Positions 7,654 through 17,068 of a stretch of 64,000 nt of DNA are shown here, piece by piece. Origin of the DNA: CAJCIW01 sp963833965 (GTDB lineage: Bacteria; Chlamydiota; Chlamydiia; Chlamydiales; Rhabdochlamydiaceae); NCBI GenBank assembly GCA_963833965.1, contig CAWHZZ010000001.1:744001-808000 (forward strand), written 5' to 3'. The notes under the pieces are model-generated. The model was not told the DNA's origin and did not search any database. It saw nothing but the letters and a program-made list of their open reading frames with translations. Made by a program: the position numbers and the translations under genes. The number at the start of each line of letters is the position of its first letter. The stretch's first letter is position 1.

Positions 7654-9864
7654 ATGGCGCAATCTATCCAACCATCTGATTTTTTCAGAAACATATTTCT
7701 CTGCTCCCAAGATTTAGATGAGTATGAATGGAAACTAGACCTTTTTCCGCAAAAATCTCAAACAGAAAAGACAGCTGACCTTGCCGCCGCTGAAAAAACC
7801 TTGCAAAACGTCATTAACTACATTAGGACCCTCAATTTTGTAGATCCATCGGCTATCCAGCACATCGGAAAAAAAATCCAGCATCTCAACAACAGAATCC
7901 TCTCTCTACAGCCTCCTGCTCCCGTTATCACCCACCAACAATTCACAAATTCCACCAATATTCCTTATCCCCACATCAACATGAATGGGTATTCCCAAAA
8001 TGCTCGCCAACCCCAATCCTTTTCCATCGGAGAAGCAGCGAGCAACGGCCAGCCCCCAAAACCGAAACTCACGACTCTTCAAACCATGGACCGCGCTGCG
8101 TTTTTGCTAAAAAGCGGACAAGAACAGCAAGCTCTGAATGAAATTTCCTCTCTTCCAACTCCCATCGAAAAGGCGATCTATGAAGCCCTGTGGTTCGTCC
8201 GCGGAAGACCAGAAGGGAGCAATCCTATTGCCCACGATAATTTCGGCGAAGTCTCCTTCAAAAATCTAGAACAGCGCTGCTTTTCGACCCCCCAACAAAA
8301 AGCATCCGCTGTGGAACTTGCCAAAGTGCACGCCGCCATGGTCCAAATCACCGAAGCTTTTGAGAAGAACGATAGCCAGGCCGCTTATCAGATTTTCGAC
8401 AATCTTCCCACCCAAATCAAGAACGAACTTTATGGAAAGCATTGGGAAACAATGGGCAAGCCAACCGATAAAGGCGCTACTTTCGGTAAAGATTCGCTAC
8501 TTGGACTGAATCACGATGCACCTGCCGATAATAAGGCGACGACTTTTAAAAACTATCTCGGAGACTATCGAAACAAAATCCATGCTCTGCAAACCGCGGT
8601 TGAAACCAAGCGGACAGAATGGGCATCGATCGACCAAGACGCTTCACTCGCAGGCAAAAAGAAAAATGAGGCCAAGATAGCATCCCTAGATGCGCTCGCC
8701 CAATACATTCTTTTGATACTCCAAAACATGCAATCGGTCCCTCGGCCGGCGGCAAAAGGAGAATCCTACTTCGCTCTTGCTGAAGCCTATGCCGAAGCGC
8801 ATCCTTGTCTTCGTCCTTTCCTTTTCCAGCTGCTTCCAACTTTGAAAATCACAAGCGATAAATTGATAGAAGGTGCGCCGACTCATGACCTTCCCAAATC
8901 TTCACTTCCCTTGGCCATTGATCTTGTTGCGATGGACGACGCAGGTCGAAAAGCTTATCGAACAGGCATCATGAACGAGACTTTAGAAACTCTTCGCCAA
9001 GGCTATTACATCAATTCGAAAGGAAAAAAAGTCTCGCTGAATGTGAAGCCTTCCGTCGACTCTCTTTATCGCCTCACAGGTTCCAACGGCCCTTTCCAAC
9101 GCCAAGGAAAATACGCAACGCAAATCTTTATGGAACGCAAGGATTGCTTAACCGCAACCAAAGATTGCATAGAACGCGGCTTAAATCCCATCGTCCTTGA
9201 CGCTGCCAGCGACGACCACTTTGGCGGCGGATACAAAACAGGGGCAGGCGCACAAGAAGAAAACATCTCTCGAAGATCAGGCCTTAGCATCGCTGCCGAC
9301 ACTACTCAAAATGTCCAAACCCGAAATTTCTACCCGCTCAGCCACGGCGGACCGGGCGCCGGCCTGTACGTTTCCCATGTGCCCGTCTTCCGCGGAGAAG
9401 AGAAAGATGGCTATCCTTACCTCGATCAGCCCTTTGAAACTGCCGTTGCAGTCATGGCCGCGCACAACTTCAACGAAGAGCATCAGAAACATAATAGAGT
9501 CCCTGAAAACGAGATGAAGAAATTGATTCATATCAATGGGGAATCTCGCCTTCCCGAGAAGGAAGCTTTTGAAACAAAGGAAAAGATCCGCACAATTTTC
9601 CAAATGGCCGAAGACAATGGCCACGACGCTGTCGTGCTCATTCCTCTCGGATGCGGCGCTTTCCGCAATCCTCCCAAGCATTTCTGCGAAATGGCCATGG
9701 AGCTGATCACCCAGGAATTCCCCCATTCCTTCAAAGAGATCCGCTTCTCGGTGATCGACGACCACAACTCCAACGGCAACTACGCCATCGTCAGACAAAC
9801 CATCGAAAATGGTTATATCAACGCTCTCAATAACATCGGCGCGAAATACATTGTGACTCAATAA
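7654..9864 (+). CDS. Large protein with C-terminal microbial PARG domain (TIGR02452/DUF2263 type)
   Basis: 736 residues. The C-terminal ~280 residues carry the hallmark of microbial poly(ADP-ribose) glycohydrolases, a macrodomain-derived fold: Gly-Gly-Gly at 524-526 (HFGGGY) and Gln-Glu-Glu at 534-536 (AQEENISRRSGL). The order and spacing match the PARG catalytic loop, with Glu535/536 as the catalytic pair. A distal LIPLGCGAFRNPPKHF block matches the family's conserved C-terminal part. The N-terminal ~400 residues are helical, with a Pro/Asn/Gln-rich segment (~85-135), and are unknown. The ATG at 7654 is preferred because GGAGTTTTAAA precedes it. Hydrolysis of ADP-ribose polymers in the host is the obvious hypothesis. 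There is no Sec signal; a type III effector is possible but unproven. Confidence 0.85.
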   Translation: MAQSIQPSDFFRNIFLCSQDLDEYEWKLDLFPQKSQTEKTADLAAAEKTLQNVINYIRTLNFVDPSAIQHIGKKIQHLNNRILSLQPPAPVITHQQFTNSTNIPYPHINMNGYSQNARQPQSFSIGEAASNGQPPKPKLTTLQTMDRAAFLLKSGQEQQALNEISSLPTPIEKAIYEALWFVRGRPEGSNPIAHDNFGEVSFKNLEQRCFSTPQQKASAVELAKVHAAMVQITEAFEKNDSQAAYQIFDNLPTQIKNELYGKHWETMGKPTDKGATFGKDSLLGLNHDAPADNKATTFKNYLGDYRNKIHALQTAVETKRTEWASIDQDASLAGKKKNEAKIASLDALAQYILLILQNMQSVPRPAAKGESYFALAEAYAEAHPCLRPFLFQLLPTLKITSDKLIEGAPTHDLPKSSLPLAIDLVAMDDAGRKAYRTGIMNETLETLRQGYYINSKGKKVSLNVKPSVDSLYRLTGSNGPFQRQGKYATQIFMERKDCLTATKDCIERGLNPIVLDAASDDHFGGGYKTGAGAQEENISRRSGLSIAADTTQNVQTRNFYPLSHGGPGAGLYVSHVPVFRGEEKDGYPYLDQPFETAVAVMAAHNFNEEHQKHNRVPENEMKKLIHINGESRLPEKEAFETKEKIRTIFQMAEDNGHDAVVLIPLGCGAFRNPPKHFCEMAMELITQEFPHSFKEIRFSVIDDHNSNGNYAIVRQTIENGYINALNNIGAKYIVTQ

Positions 9865-9879
9865 AGAAAAAAAGTAATT

Positions 9880-9910
9880 AGGCGGCCTTAAACCAGGCCG
9901 CCTTTTTTTC
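9880..9910 (+). terminator. Rho-independent terminator of the PARG-domain gene
   Basis: A perfect 9 bp stem AGGCGGCCT (9880-9888) / AGGCCGCCT (9895-9903) with a 6 nt loop, followed by a run of seven T, starts 16 bp after the stop codon. Confidence 0.9.
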
Positions 9911-9949
9911 ATGTCGGGACACGACACTTCGTGTCCTTGTCCCCGCCCC

Positions 9950-10000
9950 CTGTTCGCAAAGCTCACCTGCTTTGGGCTGCGAAGATCCTCTGGATCATAT
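9950..10000. repeat. Remnant of the core of repeat family C
   Basis: The string TTCGCAAAGCTCACCTGCTTT and the following TGCGAAGATCC(T)CTGGATC match, in reverse orientation, the middle of the 248 bp elements at 54127-54374 and 61429-61676, including the small internal palindrome. Only ~50 bp is recognisable and the terminal repeats are absent. It lies in the 200 bp gap between the PARG gene's terminator and the YhcG-like gene. Confidence 0.55.
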
Positions 10001-10112
10001 TCTAGTCACCCCTGAAATATCTCCCTTTTCTGATCTGCCTAAAAAAATGCAGAAAAATCATTGACTTCGCAATTGAAAAATGAAAAAATTTCTTCCTGCT
10101 AAGGCAGGTATT

Positions 10113-11216
10113 ATGACAACGAATCCAATTACAGACTCGGGGCTTCCCTCCTCCTTTATCTTCCCTAACGGATATACAGAATTTTTAGAAGAAATTAAGC
10201 GGAGGATTCGAGAGGCTCAGATTAGAGCCAGCCTCACCGTGAATAAAGAACTTATTCTTCTCTACTGGTCTATCGGTAAATCTATCCTTGAAAAACAGGC
10301 TTTGGAGGGATGGGGGTCAAAGATTATTGAACGAATGGCAAAAGATTTGGGCACGGATTTTCCAGGGGTATCTGGTTTTTCGGTGCGGAATTTAAAATAT
10401 ATGCGGAAATTCGCAGAAGTTTACCCCAATCCAGAATTTGTGCAGGCACTGCTTGCACAAATGCCTTGGTGGCATAACATACTCTTATTAGAGAAGTTAC
10501 AACACGCCTCTAAGAGGGAATGGTATGCGCAAGAGGTCATAAAAAATGGATGGAGTGGCAGAGTTTTAGAGGAGGCGATTCGATCTAATCTTTATGAGAG
10601 AAAAGGAAAAGCAATCACTAATTTTCAAGTGAGGCTCCCAGCTCCCCACTCGGAGCTGGCAAAGGATATTCTAAAAAGCCCTTACAACTTCAGCTTTCTG
10701 ACCCTGGAAGATAATTATGTAGAACAAGAACTGGAAAGGGGACTAGTAGATAATCTTGAAAAGCTCATTCTTGAGCTAGGCCAAGGATTTGCTTTCATCG
10801 GCAGACAATACCATATAGAAATTGCTGGAGATGACTATTACTTGGATATGCTATTTTATCATATCAAGCTGCGCTGCTTCTGTGTAGTGGAACTCAAAAC
10901 AACTGATTTCAAACCAGAGTATGCCGGTAAGCTTAATTTCTATCTTGCAGCCGTAGATCGACAACTGAAACATCCATCCGACAATCCTTCCATTGGCATG
11001 ATTATTTGTCGGACGAAAAATGATTTGAAAGTCGAATATTCTTTAGAAAGAAGCACGATGCCAATGGGAGTTTCAGAATACGCTGTGAACATCATGGATG
11101 CACTGCCAAAAGAACTTCGTGGCACCTTACCAACTGCCGCTGAAATTGAAGCAAAACTCACCCAGCATCGAGCTGAAGATGTCTTGGATAGAGATGAAGT
11201 ATGTCCTTTTATTTAA
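10113..11216 (+). CDS. YhcG-family (DUF1016) PDDEXK nuclease-like protein
   Basis: 367 residues from the ATG at 10113, chosen because AAGGCAGGT precedes it; an ATG at 10080 in the same frame is possible. The N-terminal half is the helical DUF1016 N domain (LLYWSIGKSILEKQ, then FSVRNLKYMRKFAEVYPN and MPWWHNILLLEKL). The C-terminal half holds the predicted restriction-endonuclease-fold core: Asp in YYLDMLFYH and ELK in CVVELKTTDFKPEYAGKLNFYL. Family members are widespread in accessory DNA, and their cellular role is not settled. It stands alone between a repeat remnant and a convergent gene, which suggests acquisition by transfer. Its stop overlaps the histidine kinase stop region by 4 bp on the other strand. 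Confidence 0.88.
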   Translation: MTTNPITDSGLPSSFIFPNGYTEFLEEIKRRIREAQIRASLTVNKELILLYWSIGKSILEKQALEGWGSKIIERMAKDLGTDFPGVSGFSVRNLKYMRKFAEVYPNPEFVQALLAQMPWWHNILLLEKLQHASKREWYAQEVIKNGWSGRVLEEAIRSNLYERKGKAITNFQVRLPAPHSELAKDILKSPYNFSFLTLEDNYVEQELERGLVDNLEKLILELGQGFAFIGRQYHIEIAGDDYYLDMLFYHIKLRCFCVVELKTTDFKPEYAGKLNFYLAAVDRQLKHPSDNPSIGMIICRTKNDLKVEYSLERSTMPMGVSEYAVNIMDALPKELRGTLPTAAEIEAKLTQHRAEDVLDRDEVCPFI

Positions 11217-12994
11217 CTAGGACGTAGAATCGGAAGGCGGATGGTGAAGGTGGTGCCTTCGCCGACGGTTGAAGTTACGGAGATTGTTCCGTGGTGTTTT
11301 TCGATGATCGTCCAGACGATCGAGAGGCCAAGGCCGGCGCCGCCGAGCCTTCGCGAGCGGGCTTTGTCTACGGTGTAAAAACGCTCGAAGATGTGTTCGA
11401 GGTCGGCAGGGGGGATCCCGATGCCGCGGTCAGAGATGGCGATCGTCGCCTCTTCGCCTTTTTGGTCGAGCTTGACGGTGATTTTTGCCGGCGGGTTGGA
11501 ATATTTCGCTGCGTTGTCGAGGATGTTGATGATGGCGAGCTCTAAAATATCGGGATCGGCTGCAACGACGATCGACTCGCTGCTCTTCTCAATCTGAATT
11601 TGGGCCGTCTCATAAACAGCGCGGACAACTTGCTTGCACGTTTCCGCAAGAGCGACAAGGTCGCACTCTTGAAAGCGCGACTCGGGCAAATTTTCTAGGT
11701 CCGCCAGCGTCAGCAGGTTTTTGACAAGGGTGTCCATCCGCTGGCAGTTGCGGACGATCTTTTCAGTGATGTCGACGACCATTTCGCGCGGAAGTTCGGG
11801 GAGGTCCTCTAACGTTTCGGCAAATCCTTTGATGATCGTGATGGGCGTACGCAATTCATGCGAGGCGTTGGCGACAAAATCTTTTCCCATTTCGAGAACC
11901 TTGTAATGGCTCGATTTGTCCTGTAGGACCAAAATTGCGCCATTGCGTTGCGCTTTGGGCGCGGCGATTAGATCGAGATAGATCTTTTTTCCATCGCCAA
12001 CCGAGATCGAATCGGTCAGAACGTTGATCTTTTCCTGGCAAGCTTCGAGCAAATAACGGCATTTTTCCAAAAGCACGGAGAAGGGTTTGTTTTCCGTAAG
12101 CGGAAAGGGCCTTCCAAGGAGCTGTCTTTTCGGAACGCCAATCATTTTAGTCCCAGTAAAGTTGATGTAGCGAATGTTCATCTCCGCGTCGACGGCAATC
12201 ACTCCTTCGCCAAGAGATTCGAGGATCGCCTCTTTTTCATTGCGCTCATCAGTGATGTTTTTAATCTGAAGGCGGAGCCTGTCCGACAACGAATTGAGAG
12301 TCTGGGCCAATTTATAAAAGTCATCTTCCTCATCGATCGACTTACTGAGCTCTAATCGGGGGATGATCTCTTCCTGCCCGCTCTGATAGGGCTTGATCGC
12401 TGTGACGATTTGGCGGATGGGATAGTTAATCCGATGGAAAATCAGCCAAGTGACCGAACCAAAAAATAGGAGGGCCAATGCGCAAAAAGCAAAAAACCAC
12501 AGTTTGAATTGCGCAGTGAACTCTTCGACTTGAGAGAAGGGGATCGCGGTTCGTAAAATGTATTTGCTGCCGTTGACGTCAAAGGCTATCTCCACGTAGG
12601 CGAGCTTGGCCGCATAGACCGGAGATTCTCCGACGCGAAAAACAACTTTTTTTTGCAAAATTTCTTCGAGTTCGGAAGCGGGAAGGTTGATCGAGGGTGC
12701 CTCGGGGCTGAATTCTCCTTTCGAGGAATCATATAGGGCTGCGCCCTTCGCATCGAATAGTGAAACGCGGAAAAAGAAATATCCCTCCGACTCTTTGAGA
12801 CGAGCGATCATCTCTGTTTCATCTTTTGCCGTTTGAATGCGGTGCAAAAGGTTGAAAGAGTTCATTTCTAAATTGTTAAAGACAATCCGACTGACGGTCT
12901 TCTCGATGAAAGGAAAAGAAAAAAGAGCAAACACCAAGAAAAGAAGGACGTGGCTTAAGATGATTTTTTGGCGAAAATTCAATCCCTTTTTCAT
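11213..12994 (-). CDS. Membrane sensor histidine kinase (PhoR/WalK-like architecture)
   Basis: 593 residues: transmembrane helix 1 (~10-30), periplasmic sensor (~31-160), transmembrane helix 2 (~164-186), HAMP linker, a PAS-like segment (~255-340), HisKA with phospho-acceptor His379 (NASHELRTPITIIKGF), then HATPase_c with NILDNAAKYSNPP, DRGIGIP and GGAGLGLSIV (N, G1, G2 boxes). It autophosphorylates on His379 and would pass phosphate to a response regulator, but none is encoded in this window. Its ATG overlaps the stop of the upstream nucleotidyl cyclase gene (ATGA), so both are co-translated, suggesting two outputs of a shared signal. The ligand is unknown. Confidence 0.93.
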   Translation of the reverse strand: MKKGLNFRQKIILSHVLLFLVFALFSFPFIEKTVSRIVFNNLEMNSFNLLHRIQTAKDETEMIARLKESEGYFFFRVSLFDAKGAALYDSSKGEFSPEAPSINLPASELEEILQKKVVFRVGESPVYAAKLAYVEIAFDVNGSKYILRTAIPFSQVEEFTAQFKLWFFAFCALALLFFGSVTWLIFHRINYPIRQIVTAIKPYQSGQEEIIPRLELSKSIDEEDDFYKLAQTLNSLSDRLRLQIKNITDERNEKEAILESLGEGVIAVDAEMNIRYINFTGTKMIGVPKRQLLGRPFPLTENKPFSVLLEKCRYLLEACQEKINVLTDSISVGDGKKIYLDLIAAPKAQRNGAILVLQDKSSHYKVLEMGKDFVANASHELRTPITIIKGFAETLEDLPELPREMVVDITEKIVRNCQRMDTLVKNLLTLADLENLPESRFQECDLVALAETCKQVVRAVYETAQIQIEKSSESIVVAADPDILELAIINILDNAAKYSNPPAKITVKLDQKGEEATIAISDRGIGIPPADLEHIFERFYTVDKARSRRLGGAGLGLSIVWTIIEKHHGTISVTSTVGEGTTFTIRLPILRPS

Positions 12995-15450
12995 TTTAAA
13001 CCATTTATGCGAAAGACTTCGATCGGCTGATCGAAACCTTTGAAGGTGTTCATGGACATCTCCTCGTAAACAAATGTCTCTTTAACAAGCGGTTCATTCA
13101 GTGTATCTTTTGAGACCAAAATTTCCATCCTTTTTGCTGCTTTGCACAATCTAGCCGCTAAATTGACGTTCGATCCGATCACGGTATAGTTCAAACGGTT
13201 TTCCGCGCCCATGTTCCCTGCGAGCATCGCTCCGGTGTGAATGCCAATGCCGATTTCAATGGCAGTCTGCCCACGCGCCTCTCGCTGCCGATTCCACTCT
13301 TTTAAATCACCCTCCATTTCTAAAGCGCTGCGGATCGCTTTGATCGCAGCGTCTTTGCAAAAGATAGGCGCGCCAAACAGCGCCATCGCCTCATCGCCGA
13401 CATACTTGTCGATCACGCCTCCATTGGCATCGATGATATGGGAAATCTTTGTCATGCAAGTGTTGAGAATTTCGATGACCTCTTTGGGTGGCATGTTCTG
13501 TGTGATTTTTGTAAAATCGCGGATGTCTGCGAAAAGCACCGTCACGACCTTTTCTTCTCCCCCTAAATGCACAGTTCCATTCAAAATTTCCTGAGCGATC
13601 TCTCTCGAGACGACTTTGTTGAGCACGCCTTTCACTTTTTCTTTCTCTTGCAGCCCTTTCACCATCTCTTCAAACGAATGGCATAAAACAGCGATTTCAT
13701 CGTGATGCCTCAAAGGAGGCAGCGTGAGCTCAATCTGGTCCAAACGCCCTTCCGCCACATCTTCCGTTGCCTTGGCAAGCTGAATGATCGGCTTAGTTAT
13801 TCTTCGCGAGAGTCCAAGGATCAAAACAATGGCTAGTCCCAATCCGATGAGGCCAGCGATGTGGATATTCAATAAAATCGATTTGGCCACCTGCTCGCTC
13901 CCCTCTTCGAGATCGCGCATGAAGGCAAACTCCTTTTCCTCAGGATTGAGAACAAAGACATGCAGGCCCATGTCGGGAAAAGGCTGCAAATTGAGATAAA
14001 AATAATTAACTCCGTGCCAAGAGACAATCCCAGATTTATTACCGACCATTTCCGAAAAGGGGAGCGTTTGAGAACGCGAATGGAGTTTTTCTCCGTTCAT
14101 TCCATAAGCGCTCAAAGGCCCGTCCATGTACAAGATGGCCGCTTGGCGGATCGCAAGGACAAGGTGTTGAAGAAAGATATCGGCATCGCAGGCGATGGTT
14201 AAATATCCGATTTTTTCTCCAATGCCAAACCGCACAGTGTTTCCAAAGAAAACATGGTCGGAGACAGGGGATTCGATGAGCGCAATACTGGCAGCGAGTT
14301 TCGTGTTCGAGGTTTTGGGCGGATTCTCCGAAAAATAGCGAGCATCGTCAAAAAGCATATCAGGAAACAAGACATCTTTCGCATTGACTCCGAGGCCGAC
14401 GTTGTGATTCAGAGCAAATACGGCTGATGCCGGAGGGGAAGGAAATGAGAACAAATCTTTGCCGAAAATGCCGCTATTGTAAATAGCGATCATTGCCCAA
14501 ATCATGTCGATTTGTGTATAGCGCAGTGCGTATTCTTCGAGCTTTTGCTTCATCGCGACTTCGGTCGAAGCCGCAGCAAGAAGGGGTTCTTCGGGCACAG
14601 CATTCAAAACTCCCCCTTGCGAGTCCTCCCCTTGCTCGATTTTTGCCAAAACCTCTTCGGGAGAAAATTGGGGCTGTTTTAATTTTCCCTCTTTCAAGAG
14701 CTCTCTTGCCCTTCGGAAAGCATTGACAAACGGATCGATTTCAAGAACATACCCTTGGGCCCAATTGACATGGACTGGAGGCCAAGATTTGCCATCCATA
14801 GGCTGTAAAACGGGTGCATTGCCGTTTTGTGCCGCGGCCATCTGTTTTGCATCAAACAGTAAAAAAGCCGAAGGCACGCCTCCATAGCTTTGCGGGACGA
14901 CTTCGCCATCATCGGCGATGTGCGAGGGCGATGCGGCATTTGTATAAGGAACCCTAACGCCGATATAAGGGTCGGGATGGGCATTGAGATCGCCAGAGTA
15001 GATCCAGCACAAATCGGGGTCGATATCGATGCGGTAGGCACAAGCGAGAATGGAAGGCTGGGGCACAATCGCCGCTGTTGTCTTCCCCTCATTGGTATTT
15101 TGAATGAAATCGATCCACTTGTATTCTAGAAGGAGATCGGCAGCACCCACCCATGTCCCATGCTTGATATTGCTCTCCGTCGGGCCAAAACGCAGCACCT
15201 GCTGTGTGAAAGTCGAGAGATTTGTCAAGATGGCATCGATCTTCACTTCGTTTTCGACAATCGTGGTGGTGAGGAAGCTCTGCAGGTCGATTCTCTTCTT
15301 TTCGCCTAACTCCAGAATTTTGCTGCGTACCCCTTCCTGCGCTTTGGCAAGCTCCCGCTTCATCACATAATTTTCCAAAAAAGCGGAGCAGACGGCGATG
15401 AAGACGAACAATCCGCTGATGATTAAAAATAGGCGGTAGCGCACGCTCAT
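12991..15450 (-). CDS. Membrane-bound class III adenylate/guanylate cyclase with HAMP domain
   Basis: 819 residues. A transmembrane helix at residues ~6-25, a very large periplasmic sensor region (~30-540), a second helix (LNIHIAGLIGLGLAIVLILG), a HAMP domain, then a class III cyclase domain (~630-800). The metal-binding aspartates are present: Asp642 in FADIRDFT and Asp686 in VGDEAMALFG. The NLAARLCKAAKR segment matches the distal catalytic part. The product is probably cAMP, but substrate specificity is not certain from sequence. It is the first of a two-gene overlap with the sensor kinase. The start ATG at 15450 gives MSVRYRLFLIISG. No cAMP effector is visible nearby. Confidence 0.9.
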   Translation of the reverse strand: MSVRYRLFLIISGLFVFIAVCSAFLENYVMKRELAKAQEGVRSKILELGEKKRIDLQSFLTTTIVENEVKIDAILTNLSTFTQQVLRFGPTESNIKHGTWVGAADLLLEYKWIDFIQNTNEGKTTAAIVPQPSILACAYRIDIDPDLCWIYSGDLNAHPDPYIGVRVPYTNAASPSHIADDGEVVPQSYGGVPSAFLLFDAKQMAAAQNGNAPVLQPMDGKSWPPVHVNWAQGYVLEIDPFVNAFRRARELLKEGKLKQPQFSPEEVLAKIEQGEDSQGGVLNAVPEEPLLAAASTEVAMKQKLEEYALRYTQIDMIWAMIAIYNSGIFGKDLFSFPSPPASAVFALNHNVGLGVNAKDVLFPDMLFDDARYFSENPPKTSNTKLAASIALIESPVSDHVFFGNTVRFGIGEKIGYLTIACDADIFLQHLVLAIRQAAILYMDGPLSAYGMNGEKLHSRSQTLPFSEMVGNKSGIVSWHGVNYFYLNLQPFPDMGLHVFVLNPEEKEFAFMRDLEEGSEQVAKSILLNIHIAGLIGLGLAIVLILGLSRRITKPIIQLAKATEDVAEGRLDQIELTLPPLRHHDEIAVLCHSFEEMVKGLQEKEKVKGVLNKVVSREIAQEILNGTVHLGGEEKVVTVLFADIRDFTKITQNMPPKEVIEILNTCMTKISHIIDANGGVIDKYVGDEAMALFGAPIFCKDAAIKAIRSALEMEGDLKEWNRQREARGQTAIEIGIGIHTGAMLAGNMGAENRLNYTVIGSNVNLAARLCKAAKRMEILVSKDTLNEPLVKETFVYEEMSMNTFKGFDQPIEVFRINGLK

Positions 15451-15492
15451 GGCGAAAGAATAGTACAGTCTTTTTTTACTACACTATTGTTT

Positions 15493-17046
15493 TTATAGTA
15501 AAATTAACAAGTCTTTCGAATCTTTTATTAATTTTTGAACGTTTTCCTTCGAACTCTCGCCTATGATTTGTTTTAAATTGGAAAGGAACGTTCCAATCAA
15601 GCCTCGATCTGCTTTTCCTGAAAGCTCACCAATAGCCGCTTTTGCTTCCTCAATGGCGACTCCTTGCGCTGTCAATTCCATCAACATCACAATCGCTTCT
15701 TCAATCACCGAGCTGTCGACACTTTCTTTATTTTTAACAATGATTTCAACCATCTCTATCGCTTCTTTTTGAATTTGAATCCGATTTTGGCGAAAAAGAG
15801 ATTGTATCCCATTAAAGGCTTTCTTTATATAACGAGGATCTGCTTTTGCAATTTCGCAAAACAAAAAGCACTTATCAGTGTTGACATTGATGAGGAGGGA
15901 ACATATATCCTGTACTTGTGTTACTGAAAGATTTTTGCCCAAGATCGCCGCGACCTGATTAGGTTGCGCCTTCAACAGTGAGTCCATCAACATAAATAGC
16001 TCCCCGTCTTCCTGTCTCGGCAAATAGCCCGCTTTCAAAAGAGTTCCCGCATCCCCTTGCTTCTTACCCACTAAATGCAGCATGAGTTCGATGGAGTTGA
16101 CGGCAGGCAGGTCCGTTACAGTTGATAAGTCGGATAGAGCGTCTTTAGCTTCTTGATAAGCGAATCCTTGGCGGACAAGAAAACAGAGCCATTTGACCGC
16201 TGCGGTTATATTGTCAGGATATTCATCTTGAATAAAAATTTTAGCAACTTCGGCCATCTCTTTTTTAGCATTGTTTGCAAATTCTAGAGATTTTCCCGAG
16301 TTCCTATAAGCATATCGATATTGATTTGTAAGAAGATTCATAAAAATTTGAACGCCGATTCTAGTAACTATATCGTTTGTTTTCGCGAATAGAGGCAGCA
16401 AATAAGCTTTGCTTGCTGGCGCAAATCCCCGATTAACTAATTCGGTGTAGAGAGTAAATGAAGAGCTGCGAGCATTTGGCGTTGTTTCATCAAGCGCAAA
16501 TCGCTCAATTAAATCAAATACCTGATTCCCTTGAGCGCTCACTTCTTCCAAGTGATTCGATAAAATTGCTAAAACAGCAGAAATCACATTATTATCAACA
16601 TTGCCTTCATTAATTGTAACTGTTTTCGAAAAAAATGATAACACAAAATGAATCACTGGCAGAGTCGTTTGCTTGTTATTGCTCAAAGCAGTTAATAATC
16701 GCACGGTATTTTGATTGATTTTTACTTTTTGGACAGCCTCCAGCGACTCCGCGCTTCCAAAGCCATGGTTCGCAAGCGTCGAGAGGACAAAGACAGCATT
16801 GGCCTCATCGGCACTGTTTAAGTGCCCAAGAGAGATTTTCAAGCATTTCTTTCTGTCTTCTTCGGAACCTCGGATCGCGATTTTGCCGAGAAATTCGAAA
16901 AGGGAATACCGGAGATTCTGATTGTTCACAGTCAATAGCTCATCGACTGTTTTCCAAATTTCAGATTCAAGGGGAAATTGAGTCGTTGTGGATCCCATCA
17001 ATTCGAGCAACCGACAACGCTTAAGATCATCACCGGAACGAAGCAT
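15493..17046 (-). CDS. Hypothetical alpha-helical repeat protein (HEAT/ARM-like)
   Basis: 517 residues, no recognised domain name. The sequence is almost wholly amphipathic helix pairs of 35-45 residues with leucine-rich spacing, e.g. ANAVFVLSTLANHGFGSAES, AAVKWLCFLVRQGFAYQEAK and AIVMLMELTAQGVAIEEAK, resembling HEAT/ARM-type solenoids used for protein binding. It lacks a signal peptide and membrane helices. It starts 22 bp after the stop of the upstream 1012-residue gene on the same strand, with AAGAGGG upstream of the ATG at 17046, so they form a transcriptional pair. The stop is 42 bp before the cyclase gene. A host-directed or scaffold function is possible but only inference. Confidence 0.6.
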   Translation of the reverse strand: MLRSGDDLKRCRLLELMGSTTTQFPLESEIWKTVDELLTVNNQNLRYSLFEFLGKIAIRGSEEDRKKCLKISLGHLNSADEANAVFVLSTLANHGFGSAESLEAVQKVKINQNTVRLLTALSNNKQTTLPVIHFVLSFFSKTVTINEGNVDNNVISAVLAILSNHLEEVSAQGNQVFDLIERFALDETTPNARSSSFTLYTELVNRGFAPASKAYLLPLFAKTNDIVTRIGVQIFMNLLTNQYRYAYRNSGKSLEFANNAKKEMAEVAKIFIQDEYPDNITAAVKWLCFLVRQGFAYQEAKDALSDLSTVTDLPAVNSIELMLHLVGKKQGDAGTLLKAGYLPRQEDGELFMLMDSLLKAQPNQVAAILGKNLSVTQVQDICSLLINVNTDKCFLFCEIAKADPRYIKKAFNGIQSLFRQNRIQIQKEAIEMVEIIVKNKESVDSSVIEEAIVMLMELTAQGVAIEEAKAAIGELSGKADRGLIGTFLSNLKQIIGESSKENVQKLIKDSKDLLILL

Positions 17047-17068
17047 TTTCAGAATTTGATCCCTCTTT

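Noticed and set aside
9277..9966. 229-codon minus-strand frame antisense to the PARG domain
   Set aside because: The plus-strand frame has clear catalytic motifs and a terminator; the antisense frame shows no family and arises from codon bias.
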